DNA of 64,000 nt, from assembly GCA_902619595.1 (NCBI GenBank), contig CACNFE010000002.1, positions 35,727 to 99,726 of the forward strand, read 5' to 3'. Below the pieces are notes generated by a model. The model saw nothing but the letters and a program-made list of their open reading frames with translations, did no database searches and had not been told where the DNA came from. Source of the stretch: an uncultured Pelagibacteraceae bacterium (lineage in GTDB: Bacteria > Pseudomonadota > Alphaproteobacteria > Pelagibacterales > Pelagibacteraceae). How positions within the stretch are numbered: the stretch's first letter is position 1; every line of letters starts with the position of its first letter. A program made the translations under genes and the position numbers. Shown here one piece after another: positions 1-7,890 of this stretch.

Positions 1-437
1 GCAGATGAATAGACAGATGCAACTATTGGTTCCACGATTTGATAAAATGAGCCCTCAGTATAATGTGTAACTACATTTTCTAGATTTATGATGTTTTTAA
101 AACTTTTGTAGCACGGGGTTCTATCAGCAGCAGGGATCGTAAAGGAATTTGCTGGAGGTATATTTTTCGATAACTCGTCATCTTCTCGAGATACTGTTCC
201 AGCAGTTTTTACTCTTCTTGGTTTTCCCATAAACTTATTTAACAAGTATTTTTCAGCCTCTAATAATCCAGTTTCAGCAACGTAAAAAGCTTGCTGATAT
301 AAATCATCAGTATTATTATCTCGGTGATCACTCGAAGATAACACAACTAGAGTTCCACCCATTAATGACATAGCTATTAAAAGAACTAACGATAAAATTA
401 GTGTAAATCCTTTTATATTTTTATTTTTATTTTTCAT
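1..437 (-). CDS. PilX-like minor pilin, partial (C-terminal part beyond the window)
   Basis: This gene is read on the minus strand from an ATG at 437 and runs off the left edge, so only about 145 N-terminal residues are visible. The start MKNKNKNIKGFTLILSLVLL is a short basic leader, a glycine and a long hydrophobic helix, the layout of a class III type IV pilin signal cleaved after Gly by PilD. The residue at mature position 5 is not the usual Glu (FTLIL), as is common in PilX/GspK-type minor pilins. The text YVAETGLLEAEKYL fits the PilX family, which has a conserved AEtgl segment after the helix. The ATG overlaps the TGA of the PilW-like gene by four bases (ATGA), so translation is probably coupled. 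Confidence 0.7.
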   Translation of the reverse strand, partial: MKNKNKNIKGFTLILSLVLLIAMSLMGGTLVVLSSSDHRDNNTDDLYQQAFYVAETGLLEAEKYLLNKFMGKPRRVKTAGTVSREDDELSKNIPPANSFTIPAADRTPCYKSFKNIINLENVVTHYTEGSFYQIVEPIVASVYSS

Positions 438-1384
438 CTTCCTATGTTTCTTGTAGCAATACTTACAACTACATTGTCTCTTAAATATCTATCATCAAGA
501 CCTAATCCTGAATATCTGTCATTACTTAATGTTTTTAAAAATTGCTTTTGTTTTGGTTTATTTTTATAAAATTCTTTATTTGATCTAAACATTAGTGACA
601 TATCCACTTGTTTAATATTATAAAGATCGGATCTATGAGCATTATTTGGTAGAGGATAATCTCCATTTTTCCATAAATGATGTCCATTGCCATCAAATAA
701 TAAAAATTCCATATCGACTAAATGTGATCTGACAAGTTGATTTGTGTAACACTCAGTACATTTACTTGTCCAATTACCAAATGTATTCTCATCGTTTTCA
801 ATCCAGCTTTCTTTAGTTTTATAAACCCCATAAAAATCATTATCAGGATTTCCATCCTCATTGTTTATTGGTAATGCAAAATATGAAATTTTATATCTTT
901 TATATTTTTGTATTGGATCATTTTTATCAAAATCACCATAGACAATAGATATGCTATCGCAACAAGTATCTGTAGATCGATTTTTTTGTGGAATTGGAAG
1001 ATCGCTATCTGGATCCACAGTAAAATCTGCAGGATAATAACCAAGAGTATTTCTAAAGACTATTATTGGATCGTGGGTATCTATTATCCCTCTGCCCTGC
1101 TCTAGTCCTGAGATATGAGTTAGATTATCTGATGGTGGAATTCCTTCATCATTCCGACCATAATAATATTTGTATCCTGCTAATCTTATATCTCTCATCA
1201 TCATTCCAACTATGTCTCTGCTCGAGCTACTAATTCTCGCTTTATCAGTTACTTGTTTATAGCTACTATTAACTGCAGTATAAGATGCAAACATTGCTCC
1301 CATCATTATAGCGGTTACTGCAACTCCTACTAATAACTCAATTAATGTTACACCTGATATCTTTGTTAATTTTTTTTTCATCAT
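434..1384 (-). CDS. PilW-like minor pilin
   Basis: This 316-aa protein begins MMKKKLTKISGVTLIELLVG, a prepilin leader (cleavage after Gly, Glu at mature position 5) and a hydrophobic helix. The segment SSRDIVGMMMRDIRLAGYKYY matches the arrangement in PilW, where a conserved RdiR.AGy motif follows the N-terminal helix. PilW proteins are minor pilins thought to help prime pilus fibre assembly in the inner membrane. Both ends overlap the neighbouring minor-pilin genes by four bases, so this is a translationally coupled set. Two paired cysteines (TDTCCDSIS, SKCTECYTN) lie in the globular part and could form disulfides in the periplasm. The family call rests on motif and context and is good at the level of minor pilin. 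Confidence 0.75.
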   Translation of the reverse strand: MMKKKLTKISGVTLIELLVGVAVTAIMMGAMFASYTAVNSSYKQVTDKARISSSSRDIVGMMMRDIRLAGYKYYYGRNDEGIPPSDNLTHISGLEQGRGIIDTHDPIIVFRNTLGYYPADFTVDPDSDLPIPQKNRSTDTCCDSISIVYGDFDKNDPIQKYKRYKISYFALPINNEDGNPDNDFYGVYKTKESWIENDENTFGNWTSKCTECYTNQLVRSHLVDMEFLLFDGNGHHLWKNGDYPLPNNAHRSDLYNIKQVDMSLMFRSNKEFYKNKPKQKQFLKTLSNDRYSGLGLDDRYLRDNVVVSIATRNIGR

Positions 1385-2061
1385 TCCTTAAAAATATAAT
1401 CTGCTTGAAAGTATAACGTTCTTCTTTTATTGCCCGCATTAGTATTAATTTCAACTCTACCAATGTAAATTTCGTCAAAAATCATATCCCAACTCCCTGG
1501 AAGACATCCTGTACCTGTGCAAATTTTATAAACATTAATAGTTTTTCTATCACCTACACCATCTGGGTTATCTCTACATTTTAAATAACGATCTTCACCT
1601 AAAATAACTCCCCATCTATTTAACTTATTTTCTGGAGCACCTTCTGTTAATGAATTTTTGTAAATACTTGTCATATTGTCTTTTGAAAAAATAGGACCTC
1701 CTTTTCCACTACATGAATCATATCCTATTGGGCTTTGATTAATATGCTGTGCGAATTTTTTTATATTATCCGGACATACACCACCATCCAAAGCTGTTGG
1801 TACACCATAATCATTAATCAAACATTGTTTGGAATTTGGATTAGTATTTGTCGTCTCATCTCTTGAGCCAATCATATCCTCTGCTATCATACTTGTAATA
1901 TAATTTATTTTTGTTCGCTCACCTGAAACTCCAATTGAGTTAACTGAATAATTTACTAATTGAAATACTGCAAGAAAACCTATTGCAACTATTGCAGTTG
2001 AAACTAAAGCCTCAACTAAACTAATACCCTTGATAAGTTTATCTTTAGAAAAATTTCTCAT
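1381..2061 (-). CDS. PilV-like minor pilin
   Basis: The protein has 226 aa when started at the ATG at 2061, whose ATGA overlaps the stop of the upstream gene; an in-frame ATG 24 bases upstream is less likely. The N-terminus MRNFSKDKLIKGISLVEALV is a prepilin leader with cleavage after Gly and Glu at mature position 5. The helix that follows (STAIVAIGFLAVFQLV) has the ATAIVAIGFLA type pattern of PilV minor pilins. It is in a coupled run with PilW-like and GspH/FimT-like genes and would assemble with them at the tip or base of a type IV pilus. Its globular domain is cysteine rich, suggesting disulfides. The PilV label is based on the helix and position. Confidence 0.7.
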   Translation of the reverse strand: MRNFSKDKLIKGISLVEALVSTAIVAIGFLAVFQLVNYSVNSIGVSGERTKINYITSMIAEDMIGSRDETTNTNPNSKQCLINDYGVPTALDGGVCPDNIKKFAQHINQSPIGYDSCSGKGGPIFSKDNMTSIYKNSLTEGAPENKLNRWGVILGEDRYLKCRDNPDGVGDRKTINVYKICTGTGCLPGSWDMIFDEIYIGRVEINTNAGNKRRTLYFQADYIFKE

Positions 2062-2789
2062 TGAGTCACCCAATCGTTTGCCCATTTATATAAATTAATA
2101 CTACCAAATCTACTCCATTCTATACGAAAAAAATTACTCTGAGCAGGGCCGTTATTATTTAATACACAATGATTATCTTCATCTGTTTTTCTTTGACAAA
2201 TAAATAAATTTTCATTGGCTAAAAAATCTGATCCCTCATTCATTAAAAACATACCACTTGCACTATAAAAAGTTCCATCTTTTGAAAAACAAATATTACC
2301 GCCGTCATTTGGTATAGTCATAGGATTATCATTATTATCTAGCATTCCTATTAAGACTTTAGTTTCATCAAGTCTAATTTGTTTCACAGTCAATTCATCG
2401 CTTGATGCTCCTTCATCATCCCAGTCAATATCCATTGAGCATCTCTGCTCAAATCTGTGAAAAGGTTTTTCAGTTGTTCCGTCCCACTTATCTCTTACAA
2501 GGTTAATAAACTTATTTTGCCCTAAACCATTTGTCTCAACAACTATTTCTTCGTTATCAGTATCTCTATAAACACTAAATTGTACAAAACTATATTGTCC
2601 TCTTTGAACTTGTGAAAAAATATTTCTCATTAGGGAAGCTGTCTCTGTTGCTTGAGCTCTAACCATTCGTTCAGTTCTCCACTTTAGGAATGGTTTAAAA
2701 GCTGCAGCTGACATTGCACCAATAATTGCTATAACTACGATGAGCTCTAATAAAGCGAAACCTTTAATTTTCTTTTCCTGCATTTGCAT
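2058..2789 (-). CDS. GspH/FimT-like minor pilin
   Basis: This prepilin has about 243 aa with the leader MQMQEKKIKG followed by FALLELIVVIAIIGAMSAAA, a cleavage site after Gly and Glu at mature position 5. The early helix and the GspH-like length fit the FimT/GspH group of minor pilins that bind DNA or prime assembly in other bacteria. The start is uncertain: ATGs at 2789 and 2783 are both preceded by GGAAAG, and the 5' end overlaps the pilT reading frame by about 20 bases. It heads the minor-pilin series directly after the pilus motor gene. DNA binding as in FimT of competent species is possible but cannot be inferred from this sequence. Confidence 0.65.
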   Translation of the reverse strand: MQMQEKKIKGFALLELIVVIAIIGAMSAAAFKPFLKWRTERMVRAQATETASLMRNIFSQVQRGQYSFVQFSVYRDTDNEEIVVETNGLGQNKFINLVRDKWDGTTEKPFHRFEQRCSMDIDWDDEGASSDELTVKQIRLDETKVLIGMLDNNDNPMTIPNDGGNICFSKDGTFYSASGMFLMNEGSDFLANENLFICQRKTDEDNHCVLNNNGPAQSNFFRIEWSRFGSINLYKWANDWVTQ

Positions 2790-3777
2790 CAATCTTTCCA
2801 GCTGTAACAAGATTTTCTAATGATTTTGACATGGTGATCATTCCATCTTTTACTGCGGTCTGCATGATGCTTGGGATTTGATGAATTTTTGCTTCTCTAA
2901 TTAAGTTTTGAATCGGAGCAGTACATTTCATAATTTCAAAAGCACCTACACGACCTTGGCCATCTTTTGTTTTTAAAAGTCTTTGTGTTACAACCATCTT
3001 TAAAGAAGTTGAAAGCTGCGCTCGTATCTGAGCTTGTTGTTCTGGTGGGAAAACGTCTATGATTCTATTTATTGTATTTGGTGCTCCACTCGTGTGTAGT
3101 GTTCCAAAAACCAAGTGTCCAGTTTCAGCAGCTGTAAGTGCAAGACTTACTGTTTCCAAATCCCTCATCTCTCCAACTAAAATCACATCAGGGTCTTCTC
3201 GTAGGGCTGCTTTTAGTGCACTTGCAAAAGTTTGTGTTTGCTTTCCAACTTCTCGATGTGAAACGATACTTTTTGAATCTGTATGAATAAATTCTACTGG
3301 GTCTTCTACAGTTATAATATTTGCAGTTCTTGTTTTATTTATTTCATTAACTATAGCTGCAAGTGTAGTTGATTTTCCAGAACCTGTTGGTCCAGTGACT
3401 AAAACTAAACCCTTATGCATATCGATTATGTCATAAAGGGCATCTGGTAAATCAAACTGTCCCATCTCTGGTATTTTGCTTTCTACTCTTCTAAGAACTG
3501 CAGCTGGTCCATTTAATGTTTTATAAAAATTAGCTCTAAATCTTAGTCCACTAATATTAACTGCAGAGTCTAGCTCGTGTGTATCCTGGAATTTTTTTGT
3601 CTCATGCTCATTACAATTCGTGGTCATTAAATCTATAAGATCTTGTGGTTTTACCATAACATCTTTAACCATGATAATTTCTCCAGTTTGCCTGTATGCT
3701 AAAGGAGAGCCTGATCTAATATGAAAATCAGATATTTTTTTGTTATTTTTTGCAAGTTCTTCTAATTTTTCAAACAT
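2764..3777 (-). CDS. pilT: PilT/PilU-type pilus retraction ATPase
   Basis: This 337-aa protein belongs to the GspE/PilT secretion ATPase family. It shows a Walker A motif GPTGSGKST at residues 129-137, an Asp box (TVEDPVEF), a Walker B region (DPDVILVGEMRD) and a His box (FGTLHTSGA). The length and the absence of a long N-terminal domain fit the PilT/PilU retraction motors rather than the longer PilB extension motor. It hydrolyses ATP at the inner-membrane base of the pilus. It is the first gene of a five-gene minus-strand run with minor pilins. PilT and PilU are not separated with confidence here; the usual AIRNLIRE motif of PilT appears as APIQNLIREAK, which favours PilT. Confidence 0.85.
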   Translation of the reverse strand: MFEKLEELAKNNKKISDFHIRSGSPLAYRQTGEIIMVKDVMVKPQDLIDLMTTNCNEHETKKFQDTHELDSAVNISGLRFRANFYKTLNGPAAVLRRVESKIPEMGQFDLPDALYDIIDMHKGLVLVTGPTGSGKSTTLAAIVNEINKTRTANIITVEDPVEFIHTDSKSIVSHREVGKQTQTFASALKAALREDPDVILVGEMRDLETVSLALTAAETGHLVFGTLHTSGAPNTINRIIDVFPPEQQAQIRAQLSTSLKMVVTQRLLKTKDGQGRVGAFEIMKCTAPIQNLIREAKIHQIPSIMQTAVKDGMITMSKSLENLVTAGKIDANAGKEN

Positions 3778-3850
3778 ATTAAATTTGTATATATAAATGT
3801 GAAAAAAAACAATATTTACTTCGGCCTAAGCGACCAAAATAAGCAATTAT

Positions 3851-4192
3851 TTAATAAATAAAATAATATAAAATCCAAATAATTAAAGAGTATTCAAAAA
3901 AACTTTTTGTAAGATTCAATTGCTTTTCTGTAAATTTTGATTTTAAGAATTTACCCAAAAATATAAAACCCAAATGTACTAAAATGATTGAAAAAATAAT
4001 TCCTATAAGAGTAAACTGAAAAGAGAAGTTTTTATATCCAAAGTAAACAGCAGCTATAAAAGTAAACCATGACACTTTTGTGATAAATAATTTAAAAATA
4101 AGACCAGCTTTTTTACTAAATATAGACTGTGTTTTTATTAAAGAGTAAGACCAAGTTAAACCAATTAAAAAACTCAAATATTTTAAAATCAT
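3851..4192 (-). CDS. Small multi-pass membrane protein of unknown function
   Basis: This 113-aa protein is not recognised. It is very hydrophobic, with about four predicted membrane segments (residues about 3-20, 35-55, 60-80 and 95-112) and lysines between them. It lies two bases downstream of msrB on the same strand and is probably co-transcribed with it. The 73 bases between it and pilT hold no clear gene. A role linked to MsrB or to the upstream EamA transporter is only suggested by position. Confidence 0.5.
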   Translation of the reverse strand: MILKYLSFLIGLTWSYSLIKTQSIFSKKAGLIFKLFITKVSWFTFIAAVYFGYKNFSFQFTLIGIIFSIILVHLGFIFLGKFLKSKFTEKQLNLTKSFFEYSLIIWILYYFIY

Positions 4193-4193
4193 T

Positions 4194-4568
4194 TTATTTT
4201 TTTTCCTTAAAAACTAAACAAACCCCGTTATTACAGTACCTTTTTCCGGTTGGCTTTGGCCCATCATCAAATATGTGTCCATGATGACCTCCACAATTTT
4301 TACAATGATACTCAGTCCTCGCATAACCAATGAGATGATCGGTTTTAGTTTCAAACACATCGGGCAAGGATTCAAAAAATGACGGCCAACCAGAGCCACT
4401 CTCGTATTTTTTTGAGGACTCAAAAAGTTTAATATCACAATTTGCACAATGATATGATCCAGCTCTTTTTTCAAAATTTAATTCACTTGATCCAGGAGGT
4501 TCAGTTCCCTCCTCAAACAAAACAAGTTTTTGATCTGAGGATAATTTAGAATTAATTTTTTTGACCAT
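4194..4568 (-). CDS. msrB: Peptide methionine (R)-S-oxide reductase MsrB
   Basis: This 124-aa enzyme reduces methionine-R-sulfoxide in oxidised proteins, probably in the cytoplasm since there is no signal peptide. Both zinc CxxC pairs are visible (CANC at 41-44 and CKNC at 89-92). The catalytic cysteine is in the GKRYCNNG motif at residue 112, and the SGSGWPSF and GHHGHIF blocks are typical of SelR/MsrB. Full length suits a single-domain MsrB; no MsrA domain is fused. It follows the EamA transporter gene by one base, so the two are likely one transcript. Confidence 0.93.
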   Translation of the reverse strand: MVKKINSKLSSDQKLVLFEEGTEPPGSSELNFEKRAGSYHCANCDIKLFESSKKYESGSGWPSFFESLPDVFETKTDHLIGYARTEYHCKNCGGHHGHIFDDGPKPTGKRYCNNGVCLVFKEKK

Positions 4569-4569
4569 C

Positions 4570-5469
4570 TTAATTTAGTTTAGTTTTTTTATTTGATAAT
4601 GAAATTCCTATTATAATAAATATTGCACCTAAAATATGATAAAACATAAATTTTTCATCAAATATTAACATAGCCATTATCGCACCAAATATTGGCATTA
4701 AGTGTAAAAATATTCCAGCTCTATTTGCACCAATTATTCCAATTCCTTTAATCCAAAAGAAAAATGAAGCTAGTCCTGGAAATAATACAACGTATGCTAA
4801 AGTTAAGAAAAAAGGTTGATTGAATTGAATATTATTTCCCAAAGACATTTCAATTATAAATATTGGTATTAAAAAAAACAAACCAGATATTATTACTACC
4901 TCAAGTAAAGCAATTTGAGATATTTTTATTTTATCTTTCTTCAAAAAAGATGAATAGATTGCCCAGGCAAGCATTGCAACCACCATAGTCAAATCCCCTC
5001 GATTAAAATCAAGATTACGAATTAAATTAATATCTGCTTTAGTAATAATAAAAATTACACCAATCAAAGAAAGTGCAACTCCTGACAATTGAAAAATATT
5101 TGTTTTTTCAATTTTTAACATAGATGAAATTAAAATTATCCATACTGGTATTGTTGAAATCATTAAGACCCCGCTAATTACCTGGGTATGATAAAGTGAA
5201 TAATAAACAATTGAATTAAATATAGTGATACTAGTGAAACCTAATAATATGAAATGACTAATTTTTGATTTAATATAATTTAAATTGTTAATTATTTCTT
5301 TATAAGTAAAAGGTAAAAGTATTACTCCAGCAAACAGCCAACGATAAAAATTTAATGAGAATGGTGGTATTTGATAAATACTTGCGGCTTTACCAACTAT
5401 AAAATTTCCTGACCAAAATAAAGTTGCAAAAATTAATAATAAATATGCAAGTCCATTTTTATTACGCAC
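4570..5469 (-). CDS. EamA-family (DMT superfamily) transporter
   Basis: This 299-aa protein has two EamA repeats and about ten membrane segments, the standard layout for drug/metabolite transporters. The start LLLIFATLFWSGNFIVGKAA carries the conserved WG(s)NF pattern of the first repeat, and the second half contains AMLAWAIYSSFLKK and the closing LGAIFIIIGISLSN. The substrate cannot be told from the sequence; amino acids or metabolites are common in the family. It is tightly spaced between the DadA-like gene and msrB. Confidence 0.85.
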   Translation of the reverse strand: MRNKNGLAYLLLIFATLFWSGNFIVGKAASIYQIPPFSLNFYRWLFAGVILLPFTYKEIINNLNYIKSKISHFILLGFTSITIFNSIVYYSLYHTQVISGVLMISTIPVWIILISSMLKIEKTNIFQLSGVALSLIGVIFIITKADINLIRNLDFNRGDLTMVVAMLAWAIYSSFLKKDKIKISQIALLEVVIISGLFFLIPIFIIEMSLGNNIQFNQPFFLTLAYVVLFPGLASFFFWIKGIGIIGANRAGIFLHLMPIFGAIMAMLIFDEKFMFYHILGAIFIIIGISLSNKKTKLN

Positions 5470-5472
5470 AAA

Positions 5473-6708
5473 TTATGAAAATCTTAAAGAGCTATAAGGT
5501 TCTAAGCTTAAATTTGTTTTTTCGTCTAAAATCATTTTAGATACAATCTTTCCAGAAATGGCTCCTAATGTCCATCCTAAATGATGATGACCAAACGAAT
5601 AAAACACATTTTTATAATTCTTTGATGGTCCAATAACCGGTAAAAAATCAGGTAGTGTTGGTCTAAATCCTAACCATTCGTCATCATGTTCTGGTAAACC
5701 ATCTAGCATATACTTTGCATTGTTTATTAAATTTCTTACTCTTTCTGCAGATGGCGGATTTTTCAAACCTCCAAATTCAACTGTTCCAACTACTCTTAAA
5801 CCTTGTTCCATTGGGGTCATACCAAAACCTCTATTTGAAAATACAACAGGTCTTGATATCAAATTTTCACAACCCTTAAAGTGTATGTGATAACCTCTCT
5901 CAGTTTCAAGTGGTATGTCTTCATATAAGTTATCAGAAATTCTTTTTGAAAATGCTCCACAGGCAATAACAACTTTATCAAAAATAAATCTTTGGGTTTG
6001 TGATCTTATAATTGGTTTTTGATCATCAAAATTAAGTTCGTTTATTTCCTGCTTTAGAAATTTTCCACCCTTTTGAATAAATAAATCAAAAAGTTTTTGA
6101 AAAACTCTTTTTGGGTTATTGGTGTGTCTTGCATACGAATAAAATACCCCGCCATCATATATTGGTTTGATATTGGGTTCTAAATCGTGAATTTCTTTTG
6201 GATTAAGAAGTTGTTGATCAACACCAAGCTCATTTCTAATTTTGATTTCCAAATTTCTGCTTTCTATGTTTTGATTATTCCAAATATACATAATTCCATT
6301 TTTAATCACTAAATTTTCTAAATCTAGCTCTTCAAACAATTCATCATATGCTGGTAAAGCTAGGTCTAAAATTTGATGCATATATTTTGCTGTATGCATC
6401 ATATTTTTTTTGGAACAATTTCTTAAAAATTTAAAAAACCAAGGTATCATTCTTGGAACGTAGTTCCATTTTAGGGCAAGAGGTCCTGTAGAACTTAATA
6501 GCATAGCAGGAACATCAGTCAGAACGTCTGGTCTATTTAATGGTACAGATGCATAAGGTGAAAAATGACCAGCATTACCATACGATGCACCACTACCAGG
6601 TTCGTTTTTATCAAAAATTATAACTTCGTGACCTTTTTTTTGAAGAAAAAGTGCATTGCAAACACCTTGAATACCTGCTCCGATTATACCTATTCTAAAT
6701 TTGCTCAT
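5473..6708 (-). CDS. FAD-dependent D-amino acid dehydrogenase-like oxidoreductase
   Basis: This DAO-family flavoprotein has 411 aa when started at the ATG at 6708. Its N-terminus FRIGIIGAGIQGVCNALFLQ is a classic dinucleotide-binding GxGxxG fold, followed by the acidic end of strand 2 (EVIIFDKN) and GSGASYGNAGHF, which resembles the DadA signature. C-terminal blocks such as GFRPTLPDFLPVIGPS and FYSFGHHHLGWTLG are typical of DadA-like enzymes that oxidise D-amino acids to keto acids with electron transfer to the membrane. An in-frame ATG at 6759 is possible, but the extra 17 residues precede the conserved fold and are unlike the family. The exact substrate is uncertain. It lies behind the rod-shape genes, which fits a role in using wall-derived D-amino acids, though this is an inference. 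Confidence 0.75.
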   Translation of the reverse strand: MSKFRIGIIGAGIQGVCNALFLQKKGHEVIIFDKNEPGSGASYGNAGHFSPYASVPLNRPDVLTDVPAMLLSSTGPLALKWNYVPRMIPWFFKFLRNCSKKNMMHTAKYMHQILDLALPAYDELFEELDLENLVIKNGIMYIWNNQNIESRNLEIKIRNELGVDQQLLNPKEIHDLEPNIKPIYDGGVFYSYARHTNNPKRVFQKLFDLFIQKGGKFLKQEINELNFDDQKPIIRSQTQRFIFDKVVIACGAFSKRISDNLYEDIPLETERGYHIHFKGCENLISRPVVFSNRGFGMTPMEQGLRVVGTVEFGGLKNPPSAERVRNLINNAKYMLDGLPEHDDEWLGFRPTLPDFLPVIGPSKNYKNVFYSFGHHHLGWTLGAISGKIVSKMILDEKTNLSLEPYSSLRFS

Positions 6709-6762
6709 GATAAATAATACATCAAATTTATGTTTAAATTCTAGCGACAAATTAAACAAAAA

Positions 6763-7887
6763 TTAGTGTATTATTTGTTTGCTGTGAATTTTTGTACTCA
6801 TTACTATACTTAAACCAATCATCGTTGCTAACATTGATGATCCACCATAAGACATAATTGGAAGTGGAGAACCAACTATAGGTAGTAAGCCTAAAACCAT
6901 AGACATGTTGACTGCAACATAAACAAAAATTGCAGATCCAAAACCATAACAGAAAAGTTTTCCAAAAAAGCTTCTAGAATGAGAACCGATATTTAATATT
7001 CTAAATATTAAAATTCCGTACAGAATTAATAATATAACTGAACCAATAAATCCATGTTCTTCTGAAAATAATGTGAATATAAAGTCTGTATGTTTTTCAG
7101 GTAGAAATTCAAGATAACTTTGGGTACCCTTAAGAAATCCCTTTCCTGTAAGACCGCCAGAACCAACTGCAATCTTTGATTGGATAATTTGATAACCTGC
7201 ACCTAATGGATCTCTATCTGGATTAAAAAAAGTTAATACTCTTTGTTTTTGATAAGGCTTGAGCATTGAAATTACAAAAGGTAATGAGATAATTAAAGTT
7301 AATCCAGAATAAATAAAATATTTTATATTAAATCCAGCTAACCATAAAACAATTACACCACTTATAGCAATTAAAATAGAAGTACCAAGATCAGGTTGGC
7401 TTACAACCAGAAGAATTGGTAAAAGCAAAATAGCCATTGATAAAATAATATTTTTAAAACTATTAATATTAGACATTTGTTCTCTGTGAAAATATCTTGC
7501 AAAACAAACTATTATCGCAATTTTCATAAGTTCAGAGGGTTGAAGATTTATAAAATATAAATTTATCCATCTTTGAGAGCCAGATGCAGTGACACCATAC
7601 ATTGAAGCCCAAATTAAGAAACCTAAAGTAATTGTATAAAATAAATAAGCTGTTGAATGCCAAAATCTCAAATTAAAAAAAGATAGAAATATCATCATGG
7701 AAAAAAAAGTTACAAATCTTATAAAATGACTTTTAGAGTGGTATAAAAATTCGCCACCATCCGTTGAGTACATAGAAAAGTTACTAATTATACCTAAACA
7801 AAGTACACAAAAAATTAATACAAAATCAAAAGATCTTAATTTTTGAAAAAATGTATATTGTTCTGAATATGAAGATTGCTCAAACAT
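6763..7887 (-). CDS. rodA: Rod shape-determining peptidoglycan polymerase RodA
   Basis: This 374-aa SEDS-family integral membrane protein has about ten membrane spans. Conserved SEDS blocks are visible: LQPSELMKIA, SQPDLGTS, GSGGLTGKGFLKGTQ, LEFLPEKHTDFIFT and the closing GSPLPIMSYGGSSML. The Asp of the EKHTDFIF segment corresponds to the catalytic loop region. RodA polymerises lipid II glycan strands for side-wall growth with PBP2 (mrdA), which is encoded three bases upstream. A second SEDS gene, ftsW, is in the division cluster at 45968-47092; context separates the two roles. Confidence 0.93.
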   Translation of the reverse strand: MFEQSSYSEQYTFFQKLRSFDFVLIFCVLCLGIISNFSMYSTDGGEFLYHSKSHFIRFVTFFSMMIFLSFFNLRFWHSTAYLFYTITLGFLIWASMYGVTASGSQRWINLYFINLQPSELMKIAIIVCFARYFHREQMSNINSFKNIILSMAILLLPILLVVSQPDLGTSILIAISGVIVLWLAGFNIKYFIYSGLTLIISLPFVISMLKPYQKQRVLTFFNPDRDPLGAGYQIIQSKIAVGSGGLTGKGFLKGTQSYLEFLPEKHTDFIFTLFSEEHGFIGSVILLILYGILIFRILNIGSHSRSFFGKLFCYGFGSAIFVYVAVNMSMVLGLLPIVGSPLPIMSYGGSSMLATMIGLSIVMSTKIHSKQIIH

Positions 7888-7890
7888 TTT

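Noticed and set aside
4214..4474. Second ORF within msrB
   Set aside because: It is an out-of-frame shadow; the msrB frame carries all zinc and catalytic cysteines.
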